Assembly: GCF_014836425.1 (NCBI RefSeq)
Contig: NZ_JACSQW010000006.1
Coordinates: 1-64,000 of the forward strand
From: Limosilactobacillus avistercoris
GTDB lineage: Bacteria > Bacillota > Bacilli > Lactobacillales > Lactobacillaceae
Length of the DNA: 64,000 nt
Direction of reading: 5' to 3'
Below, piece after piece: positions 26,842 to 35,808 of the stretch (position 1 is the first letter of the stretch; the number at the start of each line of letters is the position of its first letter). The notes below the pieces were generated by a model, which did no database searches, had not been told where the DNA came from, and saw only the letters and a list, made by a program, of their open reading frames with translations. A program made the translations under genes and the position numbers.

Positions 26842-27687
26842 TTAATTATGTTTAGGGGTTCGTTCACGGTAGGCAACTTGAGCCTTCAAACCATAGTCAG
26901 CAGTAGTCATAATTGTTGTGCCACTCCGGCCAGGGATCTTATTTGGTCCACCAACAACGACTAAGTTTGCCAGGTAAATCCGGTATTTTTGGTGTGCCTC
27001 ATGAACATCGGTCAAACCAATCTTCGTAATATGTCCAACAGGCCGCCGTTCCATTTGATTCATCCCCATATAGATCTCAAGACGGTGACGAAGGGTGTCA
27101 TGAACTAATTCAAAGAACGGTGGAATTGACTCAGTATTTAATGCCTGAACCGGCTTATTCGTCTCTTGGTACTGGCGGATAATCTCACGCTCTCCCATTC
27201 CATCAAAATCATTAACAAAGACTTTTTTAGCTAGGAGCTGCTCAACCACTTTCTGCAAGTTTTCCTGCTCCTTGGAATCAATTTCAACTGTCGCTGGAAT
27301 TGTATCTGCTCCAACAAAAAGTCCATTTGACTGGTTAGCCAGTCCTGTTGAATAGCGATCACCAGGACGACCCGGTTGTGTTGGGTTATTTTCCGCAAAC
27401 TTTTGTCCTGTTACCTTCGCAATTCGTGGAGATAAAAAGTCAAGCTGTGAGGTCTTTCCTAAGAAGTAGAAAACAAAGTTAACATAAATAAAATATGTAA
27501 TTGCTACCATCGCTAGACAGTATAGGAATCCCCGCATCCATGCATGGTTCATAAATAAGCGGAAGGTTACGTATACCAAGTAAATATCTCCTAGAGCCGC
27601 TAAAGCAATGTATATTCGGTTCTTTAATTTAACATCCAGATTGAAGTAACTTAGCGATGAGTTAATCATATCGAGAAAACTAAACAT
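26842..27687 (-). CDS. Conserved membrane protein of unknown function
   Basis: 281 residues. Two predicted membrane helices lie in residues 25-85 (IALAALGDIYLVYVTF and GFLYCLAMVAITYFIYVNF), followed by a soluble part with a strand-rich end. It resembles an uncharacterised Lactobacillales family (I believe DUF6681, not verified). The C-terminal region around DTIPATVEID and VGGPNKIPGRSG looks like a cytoplasmic sensor or binding domain. It lies 18 bp after the low-complexity membrane protein gene, so the two are likely cotranscribed. No function is assigned. Confidence 0.65.
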   Translation of the reverse strand: MFSFLDMINSSLSYFNLDVKLKNRIYIALAALGDIYLVYVTFRLFMNHAWMRGFLYCLAMVAITYFIYVNFVFYFLGKTSQLDFLSPRIAKVTGQKFAENNPTQPGRPGDRYSTGLANQSNGLFVGADTIPATVEIDSKEQENLQKVVEQLLAKKVFVNDFDGMGEREIIRQYQETNKPVQALNTESIPPFFELVHDTLRHRLEIYMGMNQMERRPVGHITKIGLTDVHEAHQKYRIYLANLVVVGGPNKIPGRSGTTIMTTADYGLKAQVAYRERTPKHN

Positions 27688-27705
27688 CTGTTAGGTTCAC
27701 CCCGC

Positions 27706-28134
27706 TTATTGATTATTTGTCGTGGCCTGAGTATTAGTACTCTGTCCACCATTTGATTGACCAGTCTGGTTTTGATTACCAGTTGATGTATTACCACCAC
27801 TATTTTCTTTACTTTGAGTATGCGTAGTAGTGGTTGATGAAGAACGTTCAGTATCATTCCCGGTATTACCCTGGTTCTCTTGAGTAGTTGAATTATTATT
27901 CTGACTACGAGTACTGGAAGATTGCTGATCGTCATCATCCTGTTGCGAAGAAGAACTACTAAGCGCACTACTATCATCAGAGTCCATTCGCCGGTTAACT
28001 GATGAGGTTGAACTTACTCGTGCACCTTCAGAGGTATGCGTTGCGTGGTTAACTACAACGTTTGTTGCCCCCAATGCTAAAACAATCGAAAACAAAGCAA
28101 AGGGGGTAACAATAGGTGGGATCTTATTTGACAT
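27706..28134 (-). CDS. Low-complexity Ser/Thr/Asn/Gln-rich membrane-anchored protein
   Basis: 142 residues. One N-terminal hydrophobic helix (about residues 8-28) is followed by an extracellular tail made almost only of Ser, Thr, Asn, Gln, Gly and acidic residues. The tail looks disordered and may be O-glycosylated. No domain is recognised. AAAAGGAGCA precedes the ATG. Its coupling with the next membrane protein gene suggests a shared envelope role. Confidence 0.6.
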   Translation of the reverse strand: MSNKIPPIVTPFALFSIVLALGATNVVVNHATHTSEGARVSSTSSVNRRMDSDDSSALSSSSSQQDDDDQQSSSTRSQNNNSTTQENQGNTGNDTERSSSTTTTHTQSKENSGGNTSTGNQNQTGQSNGGQSTNTQATTNNQ

Positions 28135-28205
28135 AAATAAATGCTCCTTTTCTACAACCTATCATACTCGCTTTTTTCCTCCGTAAATATTAAGGAAAAT
28201 TGAAG

Positions 28206-28646
28206 TTATTTTGTCGTTTTCTTTTTTGCTTGGCAATTAGCACAAATACCATGTAGTTCAAACGTATGGCCATTAATTTTGGCTCCTGGTAATTGCTTAG
28301 CAAAAAAGGCATAGTCAATTGGTGGCATCTGAATTTCCTGTACCCGACCACAAACATCACAAATAAAGTGGTGGTGATGGTTTGAATCACAACAGACCTT
28401 AACCTGCATTCGTTCGTCAGCTTGTCGGGTCTCAACAATCCCTAAACTCTCGAATTCTTTAAGGTTGCGGTAGACAGTTCCATAGCTAAGCCCAGGATTA
28501 TCCTTCCGCAAGCGTTGGTCAACGTCAGTAAAATCAATGTAGTGATCAGGGTGTTCTGCTAAGATCTCAATCATTTGCTGTCGTTGTTTTGTCCAACGCG
28601 AACCATTATCTTTTAATATTTTGTGAGCTTGTTCTACGAGGGTCAT
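28206..28646 (-). CDS. Fur-family metalloregulator
   Basis: A 146-residue Fur/PerR/Zur-type repressor. A winged helix covers residues about 10-80 (WTKQRQQMIEILAEHP, SYGTVYRNLKEFESLG). The metal-binding part has NHHHHFICDVCG and a second CxxC pair (CANC) for structural zinc. Whether it senses peroxide, iron or zinc cannot be decided. The frame can start at GTG 28658, but that codon lies within the ribosome site GGGGAGG. ATG 28646 (11 bases on) or a TTG at 28649 is more likely. It lies 31 bp downstream of the kinase gene. Confidence 0.85.
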   Translation of the reverse strand: MTLVEQAHKILKDNGSRWTKQRQQMIEILAEHPDHYIDFTDVDQRLRKDNPGLSYGTVYRNLKEFESLGIVETRQADERMQVKVCCDSNHHHHFICDVCGRVQEIQMPPIDYAFFAKQLPGAKINGHTFELHGICANCQAKKKTTK

Positions 28647-28689
28647 CAACAATGCCACCTCCCCAATAAGGAAATTATTCTATCATAGT

Positions 28690-29259
28690 CTACTTATTTT
28701 CTAAACTAGTTTGTTTGATAATTTGCTCTAATTGAGCAACTGTTTGCGACCACGAATCATTTACAACCACATTGGCAATTTCTTTTAAACCAGCTGGCAA
28801 ATGAAGATCACGGTGGTACTCTGCGCTCTTCAATCGCGAATGAATGGCAGATAAGTCATCACCACGTTTTATCATTCGTTGTGCTAACGAGGCAATATGA
28901 CTCACCGTTAAAAAGATAATCACTGCTTGATCGCCCAACTTTTGATGGTAGGTAAATGCTCCCTTAGTATCCAAGACAATAACGTCATCATGTCCCTTTT
29001 GCCATCCAGCAGCTAACCCTTCCAACGACGAACCATAAAGGTGCTGATCATATTCAACCGATTCTAATAAGTGAAGTTTCTTCATTGAAGTCAGCGTTTC
29101 AAAATAATAATCAACCCCATTCCGTTCATTTGGGCGTGCTTCTCTTGTCGTATGAGTAATCACGCGCTCCATACGGTAACGATCATGGAGAAACTTTGCT
29201 ACCGTTGTTTTACCTGAGCCAGCTGCACCAGCGATCACAAATACTTTTCCGGTTCTCAT
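28690..29259 (-). CDS. Guanylate kinase-like protein
   Basis: 189 residues with P-loop GAAGSGKTT, the GMP-binding pattern THTTREARPNERNGVDYYF and EYDQHLYG, as in guanylate kinases, which convert GMP to GDP. Low-similarity spacing and a shorter lid suggest a paralogue, not necessarily the housekeeping Gmk. It begins one base after the Nudix gene stop, so the two are coexpressed. A joint role in nucleotide clean-up is inferred from this pairing. Confidence 0.7.
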   Translation of the reverse strand: MRTGKVFVIAGAAGSGKTTVAKFLHDRYRMERVITHTTREARPNERNGVDYYFETLTSMKKLHLLESVEYDQHLYGSSLEGLAAGWQKGHDDVIVLDTKGAFTYHQKLGDQAVIIFLTVSHIASLAQRMIKRGDDLSAIHSRLKSAEYHRDLHLPAGLKEIANVVVNDSWSQTVAQLEQIIKQTSLENK

Positions 29260-29260
29260 T

Positions 29261-29674
29261 TTACTTTGTTAGGTGATCGTTAACTTGATCAAGCAACTGT
29301 TTCAAATTATCATACGTCAAACGCTCACGAGCATCCGCATAGTTAAACCAGCCACAGTTTTTGATTTCTTCAGCTTGCAAATGAATATCTTCACTCTGTG
29401 TTAGATCAGCGGTATACAAGGTCATTTGCTTCCGGTTACCATTGGGTAAATCATATTCCGTATAAACATGAAAACTAGTGTCGATTGGCAATACTAATTG
29501 TGTTTCTTCTTTAATTTCCCGCTTAGCGGTCTCTTCTAGCGTTTCATTTCCTTCAACATGCCCCTTAGGGAATCCCCAAAAGTGACCCTTATTTTGGCTT
29601 TCTAGTAATAAATATTCAATCTCACCATTATTTTTCCGGTAAACAACAGCGCCACTAGTAATTTCAATTGCCAT
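29261..29674 (-). CDS. Nudix hydrolase (Ap4A-hydrolase-like)
   Basis: A 137-residue Nudix protein. The box G-x5-E-x7-REIKEE is intact in GHVEGNETLEETAKREIKEET. The lead-in GAVVYRKNNGEIEYLLLES and FWGFPKGHVE are typical of bis(5'-nucleosyl)-tetraphosphatases. It would hydrolyse Ap4A or related dinucleotides. It is the first gene of a probable operon with the guanylate kinase-like gene. GAGGAG lies upstream of the ATG. Confidence 0.85.
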   Translation of the reverse strand: MAIEITSGAVVYRKNNGEIEYLLLESQNKGHFWGFPKGHVEGNETLEETAKREIKEETQLVLPIDTSFHVYTEYDLPNGNRKQMTLYTADLTQSEDIHLQAEEIKNCGWFNYADARERLTYDNLKQLLDQVNDHLTK

Positions 29675-29714
29675 AGTCGATTGACTCCTCTTAAAATTAA
29701 TTTAATTTTTCTCA

Positions 29715-29744
29715 TTGACTTTTAATATTAACCAAATGTATTAT
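29715..29744 (+). promoter_or_regulatory. Promoter of the APC-type permease
   Basis: TTGACT (29715-29720), an 18-base spacer and TATTAT (29739-29744) with an extended TG before the -10. Confidence 0.6.
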
Positions 29745-29808
29745 ATTTAGTATGCGCGACAGGTACTACTTCTGCCGCTAAATTTATTATAGCAAAGGTG
29801 GGTTAAAG

Positions 29809-31200
29809 ATGGGCTTAAACATTTTCCGAAAAGAAAGTCTTGATCGTTATCTTGGAGCGGATAAGTTGTTTGTTAAATCAATGACCGCTCGCGATTTAAT
29901 GGCAATCGGAATCGGAACCGTTATTGGTACCGGGATTTTCATTCTTCCCGGGACCATCGCAGCAAAGCAAGCTGGACCAGGGGTATCCCTTTCCTTCTTG
30001 TTGTCTGCAATTGTTTGTGCATTTGCCGCAATGTGTTATGCCGAATTTGCATCGGCGCTTCCCGTTGCCGGTAGTGCATACTCCTATGGTAACGTGGTGT
30101 TCGGCGAATTTTTCGGCTGGCTGCTTGGCTGGGCATTAGTTCTTGAATATATGCTTGCCGTAGCGTCAGTTTCAACAGGGTGGGCAGCCTACTTTAACTC
30201 TTTTATCGAAAGTTTTGGGTTAAAAGTTCCGCACGCTTTATCAGGACCTTTTGACCCCGCACATGGTACCTACATTAACATCGTTGCGGTGATAATCGTC
30301 CTCCTTGTTACAGTAATGCTGTCCCGTGGACTTCAATCATCAGTCCGAATCAATAATATTGCGGTTGTAATCAAGGTAGCAATTATCGTTATCTTCATCA
30401 TTGCTGGTTTATTCTTCATTAAGCCGAAGAACTACCACCCATTTCTTCCTTACCATATGAGTGGGGTTGTTCATGGGGCAACGATTGGTTTCTTCGCTTA
30501 CCTCGGATTCGATACCGTTTCTAGCTCAGCTGCTGAAGTTAAAAATCCTAAGAGAAACATGCCTCTAGGTATTATTGGAACATTAGGGGTTGTTACCCTC
30601 CTTTATATGGGAGTGGCAATCGTCTTAACTGGAATGGTCCATTACACACTGTTGGATGTTGCTAACCCGGTATCCTACGCTCTCCAACTAGTTCACCAAA
30701 ACTGGTTAGCCGAACTCCTATCAATCGGGGCATTAATCGGGATGTTCACCATGATGTTGGCAATGATTTACTCTAGCTCACGGTTGATCTACGCAATTGG
30801 TCGGGATGGTCTCTTACCTGCATTTTTAGGAAAGTTAGATCCAAAGAGTCATTCTCCACAAATTGCTTTATGGATTGTCGGAATTATTATTGCTGCAATG
30901 GGTGGTCTGGTTTCACTCGATCAATTAACCAGTCTAGTTAACATTGGGACCTTATTCGCCTTCACCCTTGTTTCATTTGGGATTATCCCTCTTCGGCGAC
31001 GGAAAGATATCGGTAACCGGGGAGGTTTCAAGGTCCCCCTTTACCCATTCATTCCGATCCTTTCTGGGTTCCTTTGCCTAGCAATGATGACCCAGTTACA
31101 ACTTGAAACCTACATTGGTGCAGGAATCTGGTTTACCATCGGGATCATTATTTACTTCACATACGGTTACCGTCACAGTAAGATAAACCAAGAAAATTAA
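29809..31200 (+). CDS. APC-family amino acid permease (YfnA/CAT-like)
   Basis: A 463-residue permease with twelve predicted helices. The first-helix motif GIGTVIGTGIFILPG and the region GFFAYLGFDTVSSSAAEVKNP are characteristic of APC-superfamily cationic-amino-acid-type transporters such as YfnA. The exact amino acid is not predictable. AAAGGTGGG is upstream of the ATG. A terminator follows within 50 bp, so the gene is monocistronic. Confidence 0.85.
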   Translation: MGLNIFRKESLDRYLGADKLFVKSMTARDLMAIGIGTVIGTGIFILPGTIAAKQAGPGVSLSFLLSAIVCAFAAMCYAEFASALPVAGSAYSYGNVVFGEFFGWLLGWALVLEYMLAVASVSTGWAAYFNSFIESFGLKVPHALSGPFDPAHGTYINIVAVIIVLLVTVMLSRGLQSSVRINNIAVVIKVAIIVIFIIAGLFFIKPKNYHPFLPYHMSGVVHGATIGFFAYLGFDTVSSSAAEVKNPKRNMPLGIIGTLGVVTLLYMGVAIVLTGMVHYTLLDVANPVSYALQLVHQNWLAELLSIGALIGMFTMMLAMIYSSSRLIYAIGRDGLLPAFLGKLDPKSHSPQIALWIVGIIIAAMGGLVSLDQLTSLVNIGTLFAFTLVSFGIIPLRRRKDIGNRGGFKVPLYPFIPILSGFLCLAMMTQLQLETYIGAGIWFTIGIIIYFTYGYRHSKINQEN

Positions 31201-31212
31201 ATTTTGAACGCT

Positions 31213-31250
31213 GCGGATTGCCTTTAACTTCAAAGCTAATCCGCTTTCTT
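31213..31250 (+). terminator. Terminator of the APC-type permease
   Basis: GCGGATT (31213-31219) pairs with AATCCGC (31238-31244), with an inner CTTT/AAAG pairing, followed by TTTCTT. Confidence 0.75.
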
Positions 31251-31318
31251 ATTGACTGATAGATGTTTGACAGTCTTTTTTGAACTTTGTTATGTTTTTT
31301 ATAGTTTACTTTTAATTT

Positions 31319-31365
31319 CAAGGAGGAATCTATTAATAGCCACTTTATGAAATGGCTATTACTTT
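31319..31365 (+). promoter_or_regulatory. Hairpin between Shine-Dalgarno and start codon of the MFS gene
   Basis: The only good ribosome site (AAGGAGG, 31319-31326) is 40 bases before the ATG at 31366. Between them is a perfect 8-bp hairpin, AATAGCCA (31335-31342) with TGGCTATT (31353-31360). If folded, it brings the site to about 13 bases from the ATG. A 14-codon ORF starting at 31347 overlaps the gene start in another frame. Confidence 0.5.
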
Positions 31366-32667
31366 ATGGAATATACAAAAAAGAATTATAAAAAAGCTCC
31401 ACTTAAAGCCGTTCACTTTCGCGTTCTCCTGGCAATTATCCTTGGACAGATTGCCTGTGGTTATGCCCTGGGGATTAGCGGCACCGCACTTACGCAAGCC
31501 CAAGAATACATCAAAATTAATGATTCTTGGGTCGGTTTAATTGGAGCTGGTAGTTTAATTGGGCTCATGGGTAGCGCCTTAATGGGACGAATTGCTGATC
31601 AATTTGGGCGACGAAAGATGTTAATGGTTGACATGTACCTCTTTTCGTTATTTTCAGCTCTCCAATTAGTTACTACTAACTTATTCTTACTATTTATTCT
31701 CCGGTTCCTAATTGGTTTAATGATTGCAATTGATTATACGGTGGGTAACTCCCTGTTAGTCGAATGGTTACCTACTAAGGAAAGCGGCAAACGTCAAAGT
31801 CAACTAATTGTTTACTGGACGATTGGCTTTATTCTCTCTTACATTGCCGGAATCACCATCAGTGGATTTGGGAGTCATAATTGGCAAATAATTCTTACCT
31901 CATCCCTTGTTCCCGGATTAATTGCTGGAATTTTTCGTTCAGTATCAAAACTCCCTGCTTCGCCAAGTTGGCTCGCCAGCCAAGGTAAAAATAAGAAAGC
32001 CCAAAAGCTCATCCAGAAACATATTGGTAAACGGTGGGGCCTTCCATTACGCCTTCTCAGAGCAAAGCCAGCTAATAACATTTCATGGACTATTCTATTT
32101 ACAAAAAGATACAGGCGACGGACCCTTGTCGGTGGATTGTTTTATGCATGTCAAGCATTTGCTTTTTTTGGAATTAGTATCTTCCTGCCAATTTTATTAG
32201 AAAACATGGGAATGGAAAACAGCGACCTATCAGGAGTAATCTATAACGGCTGTATGCTAATTGGTGTATTGGTCGGTAGTTGGCTTTTCAAGCGAATTAG
32301 TCGTCGAGCTTTTCTTATCGGCACATTTCTCTTTTCGGCTGCTGCTCTGATCGCAATGTTAATTGGGCCATCATCATTTGGCTTTCAAATTGGAATATTT
32401 GCCCTCTTTGCCATCATCCTTTCTTCAGGATTAACGCTCGACTATCCTTACCCAACTGAACTATTCGATATTAAAGTTCGTGCTACTGGAGTAGGAACTT
32501 GTATTACTATTAGTCGGATTGGTGCCGCAAGTGGAACCTTTCTGCTCCCCGTCCTTACTAATCTCGGTGGTGCACCATTAGCAATGCTTGTTTGTACCAT
32601 TGTCCTAATTGTTGGTGGCCTCATTTGTCTCTTCTGGGCACCTGAAACCTCGCCAAAATTCATCTAA
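31366..32667 (+). CDS. MFS transporter (sugar-porter-like)
   Basis: 433 residues and twelve predicted helices. GRIADQFGRRKM between helices 2 and 3 and WLPTKESGKRQS after helix 4 resemble the sugar/metabolite-proton symporter group. The PETSPKF end recalls the 'PETKG' motif of sugar porters. The substrate is unknown. A stop codon lies close upstream in frame, so the ATG at 31366 is the earliest ATG start, yet its ribosome site is unusually far away. A composite terminator follows. Confidence 0.8.
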   Translation: MEYTKKNYKKAPLKAVHFRVLLAIILGQIACGYALGISGTALTQAQEYIKINDSWVGLIGAGSLIGLMGSALMGRIADQFGRRKMLMVDMYLFSLFSALQLVTTNLFLLFILRFLIGLMIAIDYTVGNSLLVEWLPTKESGKRQSQLIVYWTIGFILSYIAGITISGFGSHNWQIILTSSLVPGLIAGIFRSVSKLPASPSWLASQGKNKKAQKLIQKHIGKRWGLPLRLLRAKPANNISWTILFTKRYRRRTLVGGLFYACQAFAFFGISIFLPILLENMGMENSDLSGVIYNGCMLIGVLVGSWLFKRISRRAFLIGTFLFSAAALIAMLIGPSSFGFQIGIFALFAIILSSGLTLDYPYPTELFDIKVRATGVGTCITISRIGAASGTFLLPVLTNLGGAPLAMLVCTIVLIVGGLICLFWAPETSPKFI

Positions 32668-33001
32668 AACTGATGGGGCTATGACATAAGTTATCTACAC
32701 AGTTAAAAATACTACAGCGCAGTACACAAAGGGGGTTCCCAGAGGCTAGCTTCGCGTCGAAAAACGAACTAGCAAGCTAGTTCTGTCTCACTCCCTCTTT
32801 TTTTAAATATGAATTTTCATTGAACTATTATCTAAAAATCCTTTAACAGCAACTTTCACCATCATTCATAATGGTATAATATTCTTACGAAAAATAAGAA
32901 AAGAACTGATTAAAGTAATCTAACTCAAAGTATTTTTAATATTCTTCGCGGGGATGGGAACCTGCGATATTGCTTTAGAGAAGTTATTAGAGGGGAGCAA
33001 A
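32668..33001 (+). other. Intergenic region: terminator, promoter and leader of the P-type ATPase gene
   Basis: It holds a composite hairpin (perfect GAACTAGC/GCTAGTTC at 32766-32783, with outer arms from about 32728 to 32800) followed by a run of T, which ends the MFS transcript. A TATAAT with TGG before it lies at 32874-32879. A leader of about 115 bases follows and contains a GC-rich hairpin (CGCGGG with CCTGCG near 32948-32967). No known riboswitch was recognised in it. Confidence 0.5.
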
Positions 33002-35668
33002 ATGAAAGAGAAATATCAATTAACTACGACTGAGTTGAAGAAAGAATTTAACTTAACGGACTTTACTCAAGGTTTAAGTGACGCAACGGTGAGGCAAAAG
33101 CTCGCTGAAGACGGCCGGAACGTCCTTGAAGTAAAGCCAACGCCAAAGTGGAAGATCTTTCTTCGCCAATTTAACAACATTGTGATTTATATCTTGTTAG
33201 TGGCAACCCTACTGACCGTAATCATTGGCCACTACACGGACGCCATCGTTATTGGTGCTGTGGTGATCTTGAATTCCCTCATCGGGTACTTCCAGGAAAC
33301 TAGTGCGGCCAATGCTTTAGCAAAAATCAAGGAAATGATGGCTAACCAAGCAACGGTTTACCGTGATGGCAAGCGGCAAGATATTGACGCTGCGGACCTG
33401 GTAGTTGGGGATGTTGTCTTCCTTGAAGCCGGGGATAATGTCCCAGCTGACTTACGGATCGTTTCTGCAGATAACTTGAGAATTGAGGAATCTGCTTTAA
33501 CTGGAGAAACCAATTCAGTGATTAAGGCTGATGAGGCCCTCACTGATAATGACGTTCCGTTGGCTGACCGGGTTAACATGGCTTATGCCTCAACTTCCGT
33601 AACTAGCGGGAGTGGTCTAGGTGTTGTAGTGGCAACGGCTGAACAAACTGAAATTGGGAAGATCTCCCAAGAAGTTGCCCACATTAAACCAAAGAAGACC
33701 CCACTGACAAAAGAAATCGATCACGTTGGGACCGTGGTTTCCTACATTACCATCACTACGTCAATTATTGTCTTCATCGTTGGTTTCATGTTGAAGATTT
33801 ACTCATTACCAGCATTAGCTCTTGCGGTTGTAGCAATGCTTGTTGGTGCTATTCCTGAAGGTCTTCCAGCAATTACCTCTGTAATTCTGGCATTCGGGAT
33901 TAGTAAGATGGCCAAGTTGTACAAGACAATCATCAAGTCAATGCCAGCGGTTGAAACTCTTGGTTCGGTCGACGTTATTGCGACTGATAAGACCGGGACG
34001 TTAACCAAAAACGAAATGACAGCGACCGAACTATGGGTTGGCGATCAGCTTTACCAAGTTTCAGGAACCGGCTACGCACCAAATGGTGAAATTAAGCTTG
34101 GCGGTAAAAAAGCACCACTCACTGAGCAATTGAAGCTCTTCGTGGAAGCCGGTTATCAAGCTAACGATACCGTTTTGAGTGAAAATGATGGTGCATGGCA
34201 CATTAACGGTGAACCGACTGATGGGGCCTTCTTAACGCTTTACCACAAGGCATACGGGCCTCAGCACAAGTCACAATATTCAGAAATTGACTTGCTACCG
34301 TTTGATTCTGACTACCGGTACATCGCTGAATTAACAGAAGATCAAGAAAGCCATAAAAAAGTAATCTTTATTAAGGGATCTCCAGATAAGTTATTTGAAA
34401 TGGCCCAAAAAGAAGATCCTAACTTTGACCTTGCAAAGTGGCAAAAACGGGTTAATAACTGGTCCAGTGCTGGTAAACGGGTGATCGCTGTTGGTTACCA
34501 ACCAGTGCCAAAAGGTGAAAACTTAACCGAAATTGAACACGACCACCTGTACCGCGGAATCAAGTTGCTTGGATTGGCTGCCCTTCTTGATGCACCACGG
34601 GAAGAAGTTATTGAAGCCCTCAAGAAGATGAATACTGCTGGTGTTCACGTTAAGATGATTACTGGTGACGATCCACAAACAGCACGGGCAATTGGTAAAG
34701 AACTAGGATTAACTAACGGTCCAATCAATGCCATTACTGGTGCTGAATGGGACAAGTTATCAAGCAAGGAACGGGAATCCGTAGCATTAAACACGCAAGT
34801 CTTTGCCCGGACAACTCCACAAAACAAGCTTGAAATCATGGAAGCTCTGCAAAATCAGCAACAGGTTACCGCTATGGTTGGTGACGGGGTAAACGATGCC
34901 CCAGCATTGAAGAAAGCTGACATTGGGGTAGCAATGGGAATCAAGGGAACCGACGTTGCTAAAGATGCAGCGGATATGATTCTCGGTGACGATAACTTTG
35001 CAACGATGGCTGCCGTAATCAAGGAAGGTCGGCGGATCTATGACAATATCAAGAAGAGTATCCTCTTCCTTCTACCGACATCCTTTGCCGAAGGGTTAGT
35101 TGTTGCCTTCTCAATTTTGACTGGTCAACAGGTACCTCTTCAACCTGCACAACTATTGTGGATTAACTTAATTGCCGCCATCACAATCCAATTCGCCTTT
35201 GTCTTTGAAAAGGCAGAGGACGGGATCATGGAACGGTCTCCACGGCCAATTACTCAACGCCTAATGAACCGCCACGACCTCTTCCAGATGGGATACGTTT
35301 CCGCATTAATGGCTATCTTCGCCTTAATCGGTTACGAATGGTTCATCCGCGCTGGTGCTAGCGAAATTAGTGCTACTACGATGATGGTTAACACAATCGT
35401 TATTAGTAAAATCTTCTACTTCTTCAGTATCCGGACTGAACAGTATGGTTTAACGCAAATTAACGATATTAGTAAAAATGCCTGGGGCGTAATTGGATTG
35501 ATGGTGATCTTCCAACTAATCCTAACTTACGTACCATTCATGCAAGCGGCCTTCCACGTTACAGGAATTAGCCTCGTTGAATGGGGTGCCGTAATTCTCT
35601 TCTCCTGCTTGATCATGATTTTCACTGAAGGAGACAAGTGGATTCGCTTTAGAACAAAAAAGGCTTAA
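33002..35668 (+). CDS. Cation-translocating P-type ATPase (P2 type)
   Basis: 888 residues with the full plan: N-terminal cation_ATPase_N region, TGE actuator loop (LTGETNSV), helix-4 motif PEGLPAIT, phosphorylation site DKTGTLT, nucleotide domain with KGSPDK, hinge TGDDPQTA and GDGVNDAPAL, and a six-helix C-terminal part. The PEGLP motif points to the SERCA/PMCA-like branch. In helix 6 the usual 'NLVTDG' calcium ligands read NLIAAI, and helix 5 has SFAE for NVGE. A calcium specificity is therefore doubtful. Met at 33002 is chosen for its AGGGGAG site. A longer frame would add 16 residues. Confidence 0.85.
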   Translation: MKEKYQLTTTELKKEFNLTDFTQGLSDATVRQKLAEDGRNVLEVKPTPKWKIFLRQFNNIVIYILLVATLLTVIIGHYTDAIVIGAVVILNSLIGYFQETSAANALAKIKEMMANQATVYRDGKRQDIDAADLVVGDVVFLEAGDNVPADLRIVSADNLRIEESALTGETNSVIKADEALTDNDVPLADRVNMAYASTSVTSGSGLGVVVATAEQTEIGKISQEVAHIKPKKTPLTKEIDHVGTVVSYITITTSIIVFIVGFMLKIYSLPALALAVVAMLVGAIPEGLPAITSVILAFGISKMAKLYKTIIKSMPAVETLGSVDVIATDKTGTLTKNEMTATELWVGDQLYQVSGTGYAPNGEIKLGGKKAPLTEQLKLFVEAGYQANDTVLSENDGAWHINGEPTDGAFLTLYHKAYGPQHKSQYSEIDLLPFDSDYRYIAELTEDQESHKKVIFIKGSPDKLFEMAQKEDPNFDLAKWQKRVNNWSSAGKRVIAVGYQPVPKGENLTEIEHDHLYRGIKLLGLAALLDAPREEVIEALKKMNTAGVHVKMITGDDPQTARAIGKELGLTNGPINAITGAEWDKLSSKERESVALNTQVFARTTPQNKLEIMEALQNQQQVTAMVGDGVNDAPALKKADIGVAMGIKGTDVAKDAADMILGDDNFATMAAVIKEGRRIYDNIKKSILFLLPTSFAEGLVVAFSILTGQQVPLQPAQLLWINLIAAITIQFAFVFEKAEDGIMERSPRPITQRLMNRHDLFQMGYVSALMAIFALIGYEWFIRAGASEISATTMMVNTIVISKIFYFFSIRTEQYGLTQINDISKNAWGVIGLMVIFQLILTYVPFMQAAFHVTGISLVEWGAVILFSCLIMIFTEGDKWIRFRTKKA

Positions 35669-35683
35669 ATAACTAACAAATTT

Positions 35684-35724
35684 AAAAGTTGTGAGATGAA
35701 AAATTTCATTTCACGACTTTTTTA
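35684..35724 (+). terminator. Terminator of the P-type ATPase gene
   Basis: AAAAGTTGTGAGATGAAA (35684-35701) pairs with the segment from 35704 to 35721 with two G-U pairs, followed by a T-run. Confidence 0.85.
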
Positions 35725-35745
35725 TATTCAATCTTAATCAGGGAC

Positions 35746-35774
35746 TTGCCAAATTAATTTTCTAATGGTATTCT
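35746..35774 (+). promoter_or_regulatory. Promoter of the serine leader and SteT-like permease
   Basis: TTGCCA (35746-35751), a 17-base spacer and TATTCT (35769-35774) preceded by TGG. Transcription would start near 35781, about 28 bases before the leader ORF. Confidence 0.65.
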
Positions 35775-35808
35775 AAGAAACATCAAGTACACGGAAGGAG
35801 AAAGTTCA

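Noticed and set aside
27666-27977. 103-codon minus-strand ORF
   Set aside because: It is an out-of-frame shadow of the Ser/Thr/Asn-rich protein gene.
31352-31540. 62-codon ORF overlapping the MFS gene start
   Set aside because: It lies in another frame over clearly coding sequence and has no suitable ribosome site.
32880-33001. Riboswitch (yybP-ykoY or c-di-AMP type) in the P-type ATPase leader
   Set aside because: A GC-rich hairpin is present but the conserved core sequences of these classes are not.
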